Positions 49,701-63,621 of a DNA stretch of 64,000 nt are shown in pieces. Made by a program: the position numbers and the translations under genes. Below the pieces are notes generated by a model, which saw only the letters and a list, made by a program, of their open reading frames with translations, was not told the origin of the DNA and searched no databases. This stretch comes from Dasyornis broadbenti (lineage: Eukaryota > Chordata > Aves > Passeriformes > Dasyornithidae): contig VZRN01004407.1 of assembly GCA_013397935.1 (NCBI GenBank), positions 767,904-831,903 of the forward strand. The letters are read 5' to 3'. The stretch's first letter is position 1. Each line of letters opens with the position of its first letter.

Positions 49701-52700
49701 TGTCATTCTGAAAAGTTAGATTCACACCAAGAGAAAAGGAATCAATTATTCCTTTTGACTAAAGTAGATGGCAGAGGCTGAAGTAATTGCTCCTTAAATA
49801 AAGTACACTATTCCCCAAAAAAGATTTCATCTTTTAGACTGAAAAGAGACTGCAAGTCTTGGCATATCCCACACATGTTTACTGTACTATTGCTGCTGTA
49901 GAAGGGTTAGTATCTCATTTGGTCTAGACAAACCAGTCACAATATAGTTTTAGATTTTTTGTCTAGACCCTGCTGACCAGGAGAATTTGAACAGCTAACA
50001 AGAGAAAATGTTTCCAGTGTACAGCTATATTTTACCAACTCACTCCCTCAGTGATTTGTTGATGATTTGTTTATTTTGGCAATTTCCTGTTATTTACAAA
50101 CTGAGCACGGTTCTCTCCAAACTAATATTAAAATCAATAGGAAAAAACACATGTAGATGAAGCTAGTTTTCATACTGCATACAGTATACTGCATATACTT
50201 TCCAGTGTAGATGCAAGTTTCCAGCACTGGAAAAAAATACAGACATAAATTTCTCAAAACATCATTGTGATTTCTGTGTTGCTCTTGCAGTCTACTGTTT
50301 CATTAATCAATCTCTACTACAGATCCAGTTCAGGAAATACAGATGTAGAAGTTTATAGCAAACACGAATCATAAAGTAAAAGTTATTTACGTATCTGATT
50401 TACAGGATGGTACACCACGTGCAAGACAAACATGCAAATGGAGCATTCAGGGAAGTATTTTACCATTGCACATGACAATACACTTCAAACACACTTTTGA
50501 ATACTGTAACAGCCACCAGACAGGTAGACATCACTCGAGCTGAGCAATTGATCTGCAGTTAAAAGATTATTCAAGCAATTTCACTTCCAACTACACGAGC
50601 TTCAGGGTGCTGAGTCACGCACTTTTCTTCTCCCTTTTCCATAAATCCAGTCAGAATAGATACAATTCTAGACTCCAAACTCTCCTGGCTAACAGGAACA
50701 AGTGAATGACATGTTAGATCCTGGCTGGACCTTTGTTCCACAATGCCAGAAAACCCCAGCCTTGTGGAACTCAGCAAAGCATCCAACCACAGGCTCTTTT
50801 AAGCCTTGGTGTCACCAGGACCACCTTGCAGGGTTACCTTTGTGTAGCCCAACAGCAGCGAAGGACAAAGGGGCATTCCCTCCTTCTCAGCTTTAGACAA
50901 CTGCAGGACACAGTGTGATAATACAGCCAAGTGCTACGGATATAAGACATAAACAGGGCACAAACTCTACACCAGCTGCAGCACGATTAATGTTCAGTTT
51001 CATCCAACTTTATCTGCATTCTCTTTTCTCCTGAAAAACAGCATTTACTGTCCTATATGTGCTCATGTTATAGCGATCAAACCAAACAACGAGCAATAAG
51101 CATTAACATAAAAACAGAATTAAAAGAGGAAGGTAGTAACGGACTCTAGGAATGCAGAATTGCCTGCTGTCTTAATGTTTAAAATTTGCAACAGCAGTGA
51201 GAAACTCAGAGAGTGACTAATTAATCCTGCGAGTTGCCCTGCAGTATGAGCAGCCTTTAGCAGAAGGGAGTCACTGAAGTGGTCTTTGCATGTGTAGGAG
51301 CACATGCTGTGCTACTGAGCCACTGCAAATGAAGCTTTGTTAAATGACTTGACTACTGGGGAAAGGCATAAGGGGTTAATTATAGTCAAGTGCACATGAA
51401 GTATTTTGCTCTCCATGATTTTTAACCTGAAACTAATAGTGCAAGTAAAACTGTCACCTTCCTGTTAATGGCACATTACAATATCATTAATATTATTTTT
51501 CCCTAAGGAAATAATAAGCTTTCTACTATATGGGGGTTGTTAACAAGGGAATTCAGTAGAACTTAGAGGCTTATAATTCCCTTTTTATAAAAGTAATCAC
51601 AGTAGAACTACAATCATAAAGCTTTACATTCATTCATGTGAGATCTTCCAGCAGGCTTTCTCCTACGAACAGTATGAAAGAACAAAGGTTAAATATTCTT
51701 CAGATATTGCACTCTGCAGAGTAATTTGGACATATCTAAACAGTGCCAGACAGAACAGTTTGGCCTATGACAAGCCTAAAAAGAGTAATACCACAGACCT
51801 CCAAGAATCTGAAGAGTGCCAGAAACTCTCACTCCTTATCTGGCTGCTTCCTTCAGGTTGTGACACAAGTTTTCACCAATGCAAATAACTCAAGGAAGAC
51901 GTCAAATATTTCACACAAAGAATGTAAAATGAGAAAGATCCCAGAATATTGTTTCCCATTTTAAAAATCCCTACACCCGAATAATTTTGGAGAAAAAAAA
52001 CAAACTCTTATTTAAATACCACTTAGCTTAAACAAAAACATGTAAAGTTTGAACACAGCACAAATGGTCCCAGTGCAGAGAAACCTGTTTGTGAAATTAC
52101 TCCTGTGGACTTGCACACATTCACAGAAACACTAAACCCAAGTGTTCCCTCAGTGACCTTATAACATATAAGCAACCCTAAACCTAATAGTAGATAACAG
52201 GTTATTAATGAATCTCATCCCCAAATCCACATTACATCTCAGTACTATCCTAGATCAGACCAAAAACTCACTTCCTAGAATAAGAAAATCTGTATCAAGC
52301 CCATCACCATAAATAAAACCCATTACCTCACCATCAGTGCTAAGCATTAGGTTGCACATGGCTTTGAGGACCAGATCAGACGTTTTAAGACCTCTGTAGT
52401 CTTCATTGACACACCTTGTGATCAAGTTAACGGCAGCTACACAACACGCATCAGTGAACTAGCAAGACTATAAAGACTCAGTTTTCCTCCAACATTAAGT
52501 ATAATGAAATGTTAAAATTACAGCCTCCTATCATATTTTAAAATTTGGTTAAAAGCCAGCACATACTGAATTTCATCTGTTCTCTCACTGAGAATCAGCC
52601 TCCAAGTGACAAAGTAGCAGGGTTTCACGCACCACGCTGAAGCACAACCCAAATAGATATATATTTTTTCTGGTTTTTTTCTGCCATGAAGCAATTCTGT

Positions 52701-55351
52701 TTTCTTACAGCAATACATCTGCAAGCTGTTCTTTCAACTGGTTGTATATTTTTGCTGCCCAGTAAGACCACAGTATGCCAAGTAGCATTTTCTCCACCGG
52801 TCATGGCTACAACTGAATTACAGGCTGGGTGCAGCTGGGATTAAATGACATCCTAGAGACAGGAGGTGCTATTGGAGCAAAATTTAGATTTCTTCCACAC
52901 TAGCATACTATAAAGTATTTGCCTTATAATAGCTGCACAGAACAACACACAGAACAAGACAAGGCCACCACACAATTATATTGCCATGGTAGAAAGGAAT
53001 TTTCACCTTTGTCTCTTTCTCCTTTTTAATGCTGACATGCCGCAGTAAAAATAGTGACACAGACTCAGAACCGCAAACCTGCATGTAGAAAACTGTCCTC
53101 TAAAACATCCTTGTAGCTGGAAAACACAATCAAGACCGGGCTCACCTTTTCAGTTTCCAAGTATCTATCAGTATTTAATAAAATTTCAATGCCATGAGGA
53201 GTACCTCATAAAAAAAGATGGTAAATAATACCACCATATAATACCCACACTCAATGACCAAAAACATTTAAATGCCTTTCAGAAGACTGGAGAAATTTAT
53301 CTGTTTGGTATTTCAATATCATGTCTACTCTGAGCAACAGATGTACAATGTTTTTGTACAAAGAATTAGGACTGCAACTTTACTAAAAAACCTTGTATAA
53401 GAACATGGAAAAACTCAAGGATTAATCGCTAAACTGCATTTTAATATCCGTTTTATGTTACTGAAGCCAAGAGTTAATAGACAATTTAAAAGGCTCTGAG
53501 TGATATATATTCAAGTTTGGTCATATTCACTTCTTCAATTTTGTAAAAATCAACTATTATCTAATATTGGCATAATTTCGTTCCATTAAGCAATCTGTGC
53601 TGAAAGTAATTCTGGGATTATAAATCTAATGAGAACGAAATAGGTCTTATCCTATCTGAGCTAAAAGGTACAGTGGAATGGCTCTGAATGTAAAGACAAT
53701 CTGCTACCAAGACACTGCGATATCTTTTCCTTGTAAATAATGGAAAATTGAAGTCTAAGTTTGTCTTTTTGGTTTATTTAACTTCACACAAGCATTAGGT
53801 AGGCAGTGTGCATACATGGATTAAATAGATAGCTTTATATCTTTTTCACAAAAAGTATCGTTCTCAATGCTGATTTTTAAATCACAAAGAGTGACAATTC
53901 AGAAGTAACAGCAATTCTAAGTTGGGTTCAGGTCCAGGCAGACAGAGAGGGTACAGTCCCAACAAAGACCATTCGCTCCTACTTTTTTTACAAAATCCAG
54001 CTGGAAGACTGGACCAATCCTGCATTTATTACATGTTTAGATTGATATTAAAAGAATTACTGCAATGCTCTTTCAGGTATCAGGAAAAAATACACAAAAG
54101 TAAGAAAGAACAAGAACAAATTTATTATAATAAAAGCAAAATATCAAAGACTGTTCTACTCTCGATCATTGAAATCCAGAAGGAGTAAGTCACATAAGGT
54201 TGAAGCCCAAGTCTCACATTACAAAGTGAGTTCTACTGCTCACAGAAGTAGTCTGTTTGAAGAGAATACAAATTTTTATCCAATTTATAAGAACACAGTA
54301 TTACCTGAGTTATTTCATGGCAAGGAAAAGTAGATATTATCAATGATTTGCACTGGAATAAAAGGTGCACTCTTTTAAATAGAACTAGAAGAAACACAGC
54401 TGGAACAGATAACCATTCTTCTATCTACTTTCATTCCTGTACAGACAGTAGAAAACCAGTTCAGCATCCTTCAAATTAAATACAAATACTACTGTACTGC
54501 TACCAAGAGCAGTCAACTTCCGAATGATGAACACAGCTGATAATTTTCTGGCTACCTCTACGGAAGGCTTCACACTCACTTCAACTATCATTAGCATTAG
54601 TATCCCCAAGCACAAGGAATAGGTCCAATGCCTTTAGGAGGTAACACATCCCTCTGTAACAGGCAGCTGCTGTCCTTTAGCTCTTCCTATACAGGGAGGG
54701 CATATTCTGAGGAGATATGAGGGCAGTTGATTACATTAATGCAACTCCACATCCCCTTCCCTCTGCTTCCACTCTGAACCACCTCTAAACATGTCAGCCA
54801 ATACATTTTAAAAAGGCAATTTTTCCCTTCCCAGCAGCTTGTCCCCCAAAAGATCAGTCAATACACAAAATCTGCAGAGAATAAAACACCACAGAAAACA
54901 GCAAAAATTTCTAAAGACAGCTAGCCAATGCCATTAAAAACAGACTGTATCAATTCTGGAGTTCCAATTCCTTCCAGAGTTCCTATTCCCTCCGGATTTC
55001 TCCAAGTTTCATTTATTTAGTCTCCTTAATAACAGCTCAAAAATTCTTCAAACACATGGACTGTAAGTGGTATAAAAGCCTGGATTAGAAATCAGTGGGT
55101 TAAAAGCTCTGTAGCACTTCTCAACAGCTGGAAGCCTGCAATTCTCTCAAAGTCCAACCATCCTGCTTCCTGATTAGAAAGCAACCTGAACGACAGTATT
55201 TCCTTCTTTCCCACAGTAGCCCAAGATTAAATGCTAACTTCTTTATTTAAACAATGTACCTGCCAGTTTTAGGCTTATATTAGTAACTGAGTTCCATTAT
55301 TACAGCACAAATTAAAAGATGACCATATCAAACAGTTTTGCTCTATACCTT

Positions 55352-55487
55352 CCCTAAACAAAAAATAAATCAAAAGAAAACCCAAAATCAAACCTAAACA
55401 AAACAAAAAAAAAACCAAAAAAAGCCACCACCACCCAAAAAACAAACCAACAACCACACCCAAAACAAAACACCAAAAACCAAAACC
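55352..55487 (+). repeat. A/C-rich, almost G- and T-free block
   Basis: About 135 bp in which the plus strand is nearly all A and C, with very few G or T (CCACCACCACCC, CCAAAACAAAACACC). Its strong strand asymmetry gives a spurious 73-codon minus frame of glycine, leucine and phenylalanine. Confidence 0.85.
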
Positions 55488-57238
55488 TAGCAACATAGAC
55501 TACCAGGCCTTAGAATACACTTCCAATAAAGAGATGTTGACATGAAATTTAGGATTAAAAATAGTACAAGTACTTTAACATTGCAAAATTAATAAACCAA
55601 GCTATGACTGCTGTGTTCTTGACAAATCAGAGAAAAACAGAACTAGAATTAAGAAAACAAGCAGTAATTACTAAATGTCTGTTTAAAACACATCAGTGTA
55701 TCAACAATGGAGTGATGAAGAGCCAACAGTCACGGAAATGTTTGTTCAGAGAAAGGATGCATGAGGTTCACAGGGACAAGAAGCAAAAGAGCATAAACTG
55801 TATTTTACCTGAAGTCCAACTGCAATATAAGAATCAAAAAATGTATTTGGAAAATACAGTAGACAAGTAAGGAGTCACAGGCAAGTTTTTCTCTCCTGCT
55901 GGAATGCTGTAATATCCTCTTTGAGACACTCACACCATTTATATGGGAGACATCAGTGACTGCACAACAACAGGCGAGCCTTCTCTACCATGTCTAGTAG
56001 AAGAAATTTGGAGAACAAAGATACCAGAAATGCCCATTCAGAAAGGAATAAAATAATTAAGTATTCCAAAATGAGAGAAAAATAACTGCTTTTCAGCAGT
56101 AACTTTAAAACATGACTTTACTTTCAACATGGCTAATTCCTTATGGACAGACTGTTTGGTAATAAGTGGAAATAGACAAAGGTTGAGAAAATGCTGACAT
56201 TTCCTAAGCAAAGCTGCGTATTAACAGTAATTATGGCTATTCCATCTGGTGTATTTCTTTGAGCTGGGTCAACACAACTGATCCAGTGATACAGTTATTG
56301 AAGAACTAAAAAATACCCCACAAGTTTCTAGTTAAAACTGATAAAGACTCCACTCCAGAATATACCAAAACAGTCATCCTTGAGCAGATTAATGTGTAAT
56401 GGGAACTCCCTTATGATTCATGGGAAAACAAACTTGTCAAAAAGCAAAGGAAGAGATTCTTATCTCTTCACCTGCTACAATTCCTGCTTTGTTTTCACCA
56501 GGGCATTGGCTAACCGTGCATTGCTTTTCTGCCCTCATTTTGTTTGCAAAGTTTGCAACAAAGGGTACTGGATGAAAAAATTCACAGAACAAGGAAAACC
56601 CCGTAATGCTACTACAGTATTTGTGTGCAGTCCTGAAAGCTGCATACTAACATCAAAAGAAAGAGGAGAATGCCCTTCTTCCCAATCATTATCTTGGATA
56701 CTGTTAATTGGTGCTGTTTCAGTAGTGACAGGTAGAAAGATGCAAGGAAACCAACATCACTCAAAGAGTTACAGAATGACCAGAGGCAGCCTCCACTCCG
56801 TAAGTGCACTCAGCTCTCAGCAGCAGTGAAATAAAGGAGTTTCTTAGTTCTCCTTGGCCCTCCTGCTGTAATTAATCTGGGCTACCAGAGCTCCAGCGAA
56901 GCTAATTAATAGTTATTAAGGAACACGGCTAATGACACTATGGGCATGCATCAACACAGACACCCCATTTGTAGCTTTGCCAGAAATAAAGCATTTTTAT
57001 GACAGACAATTTGCAGACTCGATTTCTCACAATATATTCCCTCCCTGAAGGAATATCAGAGTGCCAGGCTGTCTACACGTACAGAAATATGCCCAGGTAT
57101 TTCATTTACCTGTGATTATTTACCAGTTACAACTCTTAGAATTATAGCTGGAGCTAGGCTTAACAAAAAATAAAAAAAAAATTTAAATCCACTGCAAAGC
57201 CAAAATGCTGGGGGAAAAAGGAAAATTTCTTTAAAGCG

Positions 57239-57257
57239 TTTTTTTTTTTTTTTTTTT
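57239..57257 (+). repeat. Poly(T) tract
   Basis: Nineteen consecutive T. No retroposon sequence was recognised beside it on the minus strand. Confidence 0.9.
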
Positions 57258-60200
57258 AAACTAAATATTTAATGCAAGGTATATTTGATATTTTTATTCT
57301 TTCAACAATATTTCCTTTTAGTTTGGAAATTCTTAGTGCCGAAAACTGGGATAGAATGGTTGGTTACAGCTGGAGATGTGGGAGAGTTGGTAAAGGTATA
57401 AAAACTTCCCAACAACAGTTTTACATAAACAACTGTTATGGTTCATCCCTGAGCTACATCATTTCTAAAAGCAAAAAGTCAAAATATTTTATGTGAAGAC
57501 ACTGTCAGAAGTGTAGCAATACATTTTTAATTCCATTTCTTTCTGTGAAAAATTTCTTGCGTTTCACTCTAAATCTGTCTATTTTCTCCTCCCACCCCAA
57601 AACTCCAGTTTTTGGCAAGTATAAAATCTGCCAGTATCTAACTAAGAGTTCACATCAATAGCTCAGAATGGGTTTTGATATCCCTGTACACTATGTGAAA
57701 TTTTTATGCATTTCCATATTTCTAATTATAACAATGGAAGAAAATTAAATTTAGTAGACAAGTTCAAGACTTTGGATTTTCTGCATACCCTACAGACAAA
57801 AACAGTGAAAGCCCATGTAAGGCCTGTATTTTAAAAAGTCATAATGTCAGAAGCTGTCACTCTTGGTCTCCAAAACCCAAATCTTGAACCTCTGATGGAA
57901 ACCAAAAGGAGGTACTCAGTAGAACAGTCTGGGTTAAGAGAGATGCCTACTTGATTATCCTTCTTACAGCTAGTGTCATGAAATTTTTTTAATATTAATT
58001 CAAAAATCTTAAATTTCAGTTAAACTATTCAAAAAAAAATAGTATAGAGATCACCGCTGAGTAAAAGTATTTGGAAACAAACTTTCAGTACCTCATTGTC
58101 TCTGCATTCATAAAAAAGCATAGGAATTTTTTCATTTTTAATACAAAAACTAGAAACAGAAGGCATTAAAAGTTTCTAAAACAAACCCAAACAAGACAGA
58201 CATACAAAGAAGCACGCTCAGGGGCAGTATGATATAAAATATAATCCTTCCAATACTGACTGTGTCACAACAAACTTGCACTGCTTAGCAGCAGGAATTA
58301 TTTTAGAGTAATGGCAATGTGGTACACATTTTTCCCCTCACGGATAGGAAACTAGGGAGAATCAAACCAGAGGAAGAGGGAAAAAATCCTTTCCCAGTAA
58401 CTTTAATTTCCCACAGATCTTTTATATCTATTGGATTCCATAAGCTGTTCCCTGCAGAAACAACACAAATCTTCAGAAAACTGGAAACCACAGAATAAAT
58501 TTCACATAATGCAGCTACATAACAATGACTGCATGGGTCTGGAGTTGTTTTTTTCCAGACCTTGCGAACAACTCTCATTTAATGGCGACAAACTGACTCC
58601 AGAGCCTCAACTAAGCTAAAAACATTAGTCTGCAGATGCCTTTAAATGCACATTTTGACTAACTGAGACTCCAAATTAGCTGTCTTGAAGCCATTGGAAT
58701 ACATAAAGCTGGCAACTTGCCACACACATGCAGAGAACCAAAGGGTTTAGGTTAGGTAAGCTGGACCATAGGCTACCGTGGATGTCCAAACTGCAGAGTT
58801 AATTCATCAACAAGAACTACCAAGTGCACAATTAAGAGCAGAGCATGTGTCCCTACTTTGGCCTCCCACCTAAGGAAATTCATCCTACTTAACAAAATGT
58901 TCACAGACAGATGCAGCAAACAAAAAGTAAACTAAAGCTTTCTCCTTTTCCCCGCAACAGAAGTTCCTTTCACTTGCTGACGAAGGTACTGAAAATGTAC
59001 CTTTTCTAGTGTATGAAACCCGCACCCTTGTTAAAAGGGGGAACTCCACATCAGGAAGACCCAAAAGCCCATCTTCCTCTACCCTGCTCAATTACCATGT
59101 TCATGAGCAAACTGGAGACTGACATTGTTCTGGCTTGATATTCACCACTGTACACCCAAGGTAAGAACACTCACCATTCTTTCTGATTCAACATAGTAGA
59201 GTCATGTCACCTCGACCCAGGAGAGTAACTGAGCCTTTCATGTTTACTTATGAAATTCACGTAGCCAAGTTAATAGGAAATACTTCCCTCACTGCCTGGG
59301 CACTGCCTTACCTTACTTCTCCAAAATAAAGTTCATTTGAAATGCCACTATTTTCCTACAGGACAGATCCCAAAGTACTCACCACTCTGAAGAGCTTGCA
59401 GAAAGGATGATTATTATTGCATACATTTCTGAGGAGCTTGTCTCTCCATTGTGTCGGCAGATAAGATATGCTGTTTAAAGATGAACAGTGGAAATGAAAA
59501 GGGGAATCTGTGGTGCCCAGTGGGAGGCAAGAGCCAAGCTAGAGCCTACGATGGAAGTGGTTTTGTGACTGTAGTGTTTGTTGCTGCAAACAATATAAGA
59601 ATTCAGCACTTATTTGAAGCATATCCTTTAAAGTTACAGCTGTGCTGATGCACAGATGGGAAAAAAAATATCTTCAAGGGTGAGATGCATCAGTTCTTTC
59701 ACTTTAAATAGGAAATGCAGCCTAGATAGTGAGGGAGAAAATATGGATACCAGGGTATATAAAATCTGAAAGCATGACTGCTGCAATAAAGATGCACATG
59801 CAATGAGTATGAGACCTGGGTGCTCTGAGACAGTTTATACGGCTCCAGCTTTGACTTGCCACATAAGCACATTTATGTGCATCCAGTCTGAGAGGAACGT
59901 GGATGAAATACAGAGGTGTGGGGGAATGTATTTTCCTCCTGGTGAAGTCCTCAGATTTCTTGAGTGAGGAGCACAAGGATTTTCTTCTGATGCAAGGATC
60001 CCTTGCACATTGACTCCCCTCATCACTATGAGGTTTTGTGACCTTTTCCTTTTCACATAAAGTTTCTGAAAGTAAGAAGGCAACAGACATCCTATGTCAC
60101 AAACATCTGATGACTGTGGCTGCACTGGTAGGAGAAATAGAAGAGATTGGAGGTCCAAAAGTAAAGGCAGACAAGAAAAAGGAAAGGGACAGATGAAGAA

Positions 60201-63086
60201 AAAAAATCCATTAAGTCTGAAGTGGTAGGGAAGGAAAGAGATGAGCCTAAAGAAAGCAATTCATGATGCAGGAATGTGTGATGATAAGACTAAGAGGGAC
60301 TAAAGAGACATCAATACATCCAAAAACTGAACTTGTTTGTGGTGCAGTGATTTACAGAATGCAAAGCAAGTGTTCTGGAAAACTGCTGTTACCCACACAT
60401 TCAGAAAAGGGAAAAAATAGAAGAGATTATGTTTGTAAAGGGGCAAAAAACAATAACATGATGAAGGAATACATATATTTGCTTCCTAGGGCGGTAAAGT
60501 TGCAGAACATAATGAGATCTGAAGGGAGATAAACTCAACCTTCGAGGAAGCTGGAAATGCATTCTGGCAGCTATCAAAGATATGTAGCAAATGAAGATCA
60601 GTCTAAAAGGTAAACAGAAATGGTGCAGTCTTCATTTATTTTCCTTTAGAAAATTACAGGCAGATACCAAGGCCAAATCCTGCTTTGACATAGCTCTCTG
60701 AGGACAAATGTAAACCAAAGGGACAACAGCAAGGACTGGGAAAGGTCAGAAAAGAATTGAAAGGCTTGATGGACTTGGCCAGGGAGTTTTCGTCGAATTA
60801 GAGGATACTGCCACACTCGAGACATGCAAAATAACAGCCTTTTATCAATATCAATTCCTTCCATGCAAGAGCCTGCCACCTCGGCCATTTTGTAAGCTTA
60901 CCAAAGAAAGGCCTGTAGCTGATCCCTGTCAACTGAAGAAAAGCCAGCAAAAAAGAATAGTAAGACCAAAGATAATTACTAGGAAAGTCAAGAGTTATTT
61001 CAAGTAAAAGTGATCCATATGAACTGATGTCCTGCTGGTTTTTGTAATTAACCAACTAATTAAGTATTGCTGGTTGCTCTGTGGAAAACCTCAGACAAAG
61101 ATGAAAATATTCTCAAAACAGGTACCACTATGCAGCCAGGTAGCTGCAGTTTCAACAGGACCTTGCCAGTTTTCTCACAAAACATGCTATTAACTTCTCT
61201 TTCAGCTTCAAAGTCTGACACCAGTAGAGAAGGGACAGCTATGCTCAGAAAACTTCTGGTGCAAAGCCTTCAAAAGGCAACAAAAACAGCAATTTCAGAG
61301 ACTCTCTCTCACAAGTGGTGCGGCAGTCAACCCTCACCCCACCATCTGAACACACATCCCTCGTGTCAAACTCTGCAACTCTGTTTCCTGACCTTTTATC
61401 CTAATACATATGGGGAAAAGAAAAGCAATTCAAGGCAAGATCTCTCAGAATAAAATACTTAAGAGTGTGCTGAATATTCTTATCGGGACTTGCTAATTAA
61501 TTATCACAATGCTCCTTACCAGTAGGTAGAGCAGAAAGATTACATTATTACAGAGCAACCATACCAGAATCTACACAGTGATAGGCAATAAAATGGTCTA
61601 AAATAGCTAAAATATTTCTGTTTAAGAAAATACAGATTTACTAGAAAGAGACTACATTTTTTTTCTGATAAAGACTGACTTTTAAACTCCAGTTTACAAG
61701 CCCAAAACTTAGAAACATCCTGAAGAACCATTTACATGTACCTATTTGCCTATTTGAAACATCTAGGCTATAAAAAAATTTGACATTGCTAAAATGACAA
61801 AGACTACATGTGAAACAAGGCAGTACGAGCATCACCTTGTCTTTCAGTGTTCATCTAAATCCCTCTTGATGAAAGCCCTTTTAGAGTCCTTCACAGTGAC
61901 ACACAGCTATTATATAAAACACAAAGAAGGTTTATATAAAGCTAAAAACTTTGTCTAACCCAAGTCTCTCCATTGCTGTGTGATAGGCTACAGCTGGGGT
62001 TTTTTTACTGATTTCAGTCATTAGGGGGTATAGGAAGAAAAAGAAAAATCCTCTACTGTGCAAAGCTTCTCCTTTTTATGAGATCTTATGGCCCTGTGCA
62101 AGCAGTGATCTCCTTTTCTTTTCAAGTATCTTTATGGAGACTCCTGGGAAGATTTCCTCTGGATAAGAAGACTTTGAGGGGCTGTAAGTCAGACACATGG
62201 TTCTGAGCCCTTCATGTCACCAGGGATCTGGGGAAGGAAAATTATCTCTCAAGACACTTTCAAAAGGGAAATCCGCAGTGCTGTCTCTAGAGCAGTTAAC
62301 AGCTCCATCTCTGAGGCCTCCCATTAGAGGCAAGAATGACAGCTTCTGTCTTTCCCATGCTTTAGAAGTATTCCCTAATCAAACACACAGAGAAGGTATA
62401 CAGCAACTTCCCTAGAGATACTTACCATATTTGACACCCTCTTGTTTCATCCTGAGCCTCCAGCTAATTAGTAATTTCTGAACAAAAATTGTTCAGTATC
62501 AAAAAACTCAGCAGAGGTAAATCCAAGCACCAGAGCTACTTCTGAAGCATTTGGCTGAATAAATGGAAAGAACAAAAGTACTTTCAATGGAAATATGCCC
62601 TCTTTCTGTTGCACCAAATCATCAGGAGCTGTGTTTACAGCAAGTTACCAGACATACATTGTCAGGCATCACAACAATTCTTACTGGGATTCAAGTAGTG
62701 TTAAAGCTCGTGTAGAGTGAAAGGAGATCTTAAGTGGAGGTTTCAGTATTCTGTGAGAAATGAGGGCACTGAGACAGTCATGTAGGTACCTGACTGAAGA
62801 GTTCCAGTGCAAATGCAAACACAAGGTTAAGTGCAGCGAGAGCTGCAGGGACCTTAAGCCTCAGCAGTTGATGGCTGGGTCAGCTCGTCAAAGACCAGCC
62901 TGGAACAGGCTGGGCCTGCCAGGGAGATACCAGAGTGCTCAAGGAACTCCTGTACAAGGTCCGGGGTGGGCTGCAATCAATCTAACTGCAAGGATCTCAT
63001 TCCTATAATGACTGTGTTTGGCATAAAACAAGACATCTTACAGGAAATATGTGCATAATCTTCCTAATGGCGAGCAGTTATTTTAG

Positions 63087-63121
63087 ACATACATATATAC
63101 ACACACATATATATATATATA
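63087..63121 (+). repeat. (CA)n/(TA)n microsatellite
   Basis: Alternating ACATATATACACACACATAT followed by a pure TA run. Likely polymorphic in length. Confidence 0.9.
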
Positions 63122-63525
63122 CGAATTTCACAGAAGTGGGAGAAATACAAGCCAACAGATTGGTTCAAGCTCCAGATTTTGGGACTTGCTTGCCTCAGTT
63201 TGTAGCTTACTCACTGAAGTTAAAAGGGAATTTTGCCCACATACGCAGACTTCAGTAACAAGTTTCGACAGAGAGACCAGATGATCAGTCATGAGCAATC
63301 CAACATACCCGGCTCCCTCATTAGACCAAAGAGTCCCACAGAGAGTTTGTGAGGTTCTTTTTGTGACTGGCCCACAGTCAGAGCAGATATTTCCACAAGT
63401 TTTCTGTGTGCAAGGCTCAGCAGCCCCTGGCCAGCTGCCCAGGGAGCAAATCCAGCCACACCACTCTTCTCCTGCCTCCATTCCCTTCTCTGTGCCGGGC
63501 TGCCTGCAGCATCAGCACCACTGGA

Positions 63526-63621
63526 ACAGCTCCAGGTGTGTCTCAGTGAGCTCTGGGACAGCTCCAGGTGAGTCTCAGTGAGCTCTGGGACAGCTCCAGG
63601 TGTGTCTCAGTGAGCTCTGGC
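63526..63621 (+). repeat. Tandem repeat, 32-bp unit, three copies
   Basis: Three adjacent copies of a 32-bp unit start at 63526, 63558 and 63590. Each begins ACAGCTCCAGGTG and contains TCTCAGTGAGCTCTGG. The units are nearly identical; the middle one has GAG where the others have GTG, and the last differs at its end. This is a recent GC-richer minisatellite. Confidence 0.9.

Larger units (their letters stand above)
43987..63525. other. Largely non-coding sequence
   Basis: AT-rich DNA with low-complexity blocks at 46727, 55352 and 57239 and a CA/TA repeat at 63087. Open frames up to 149 codons (56380-56829, +) show no family resemblance. Slightly GC-richer patches at 47.0-47.25 and 62.85-62.98 kb hold nothing I can name. 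No exon chain was assembled here, and shallow exons could be missed. Confidence 0.4.

Noticed and set aside
56380..56829. 149-codon plus frame with several cysteines (CPHFVCKVCNKGYW)
   Set aside because: The CxxC-like spacing recalls zinc fingers, but the histidines and repeats needed are absent, and no splice sites or homology were seen.
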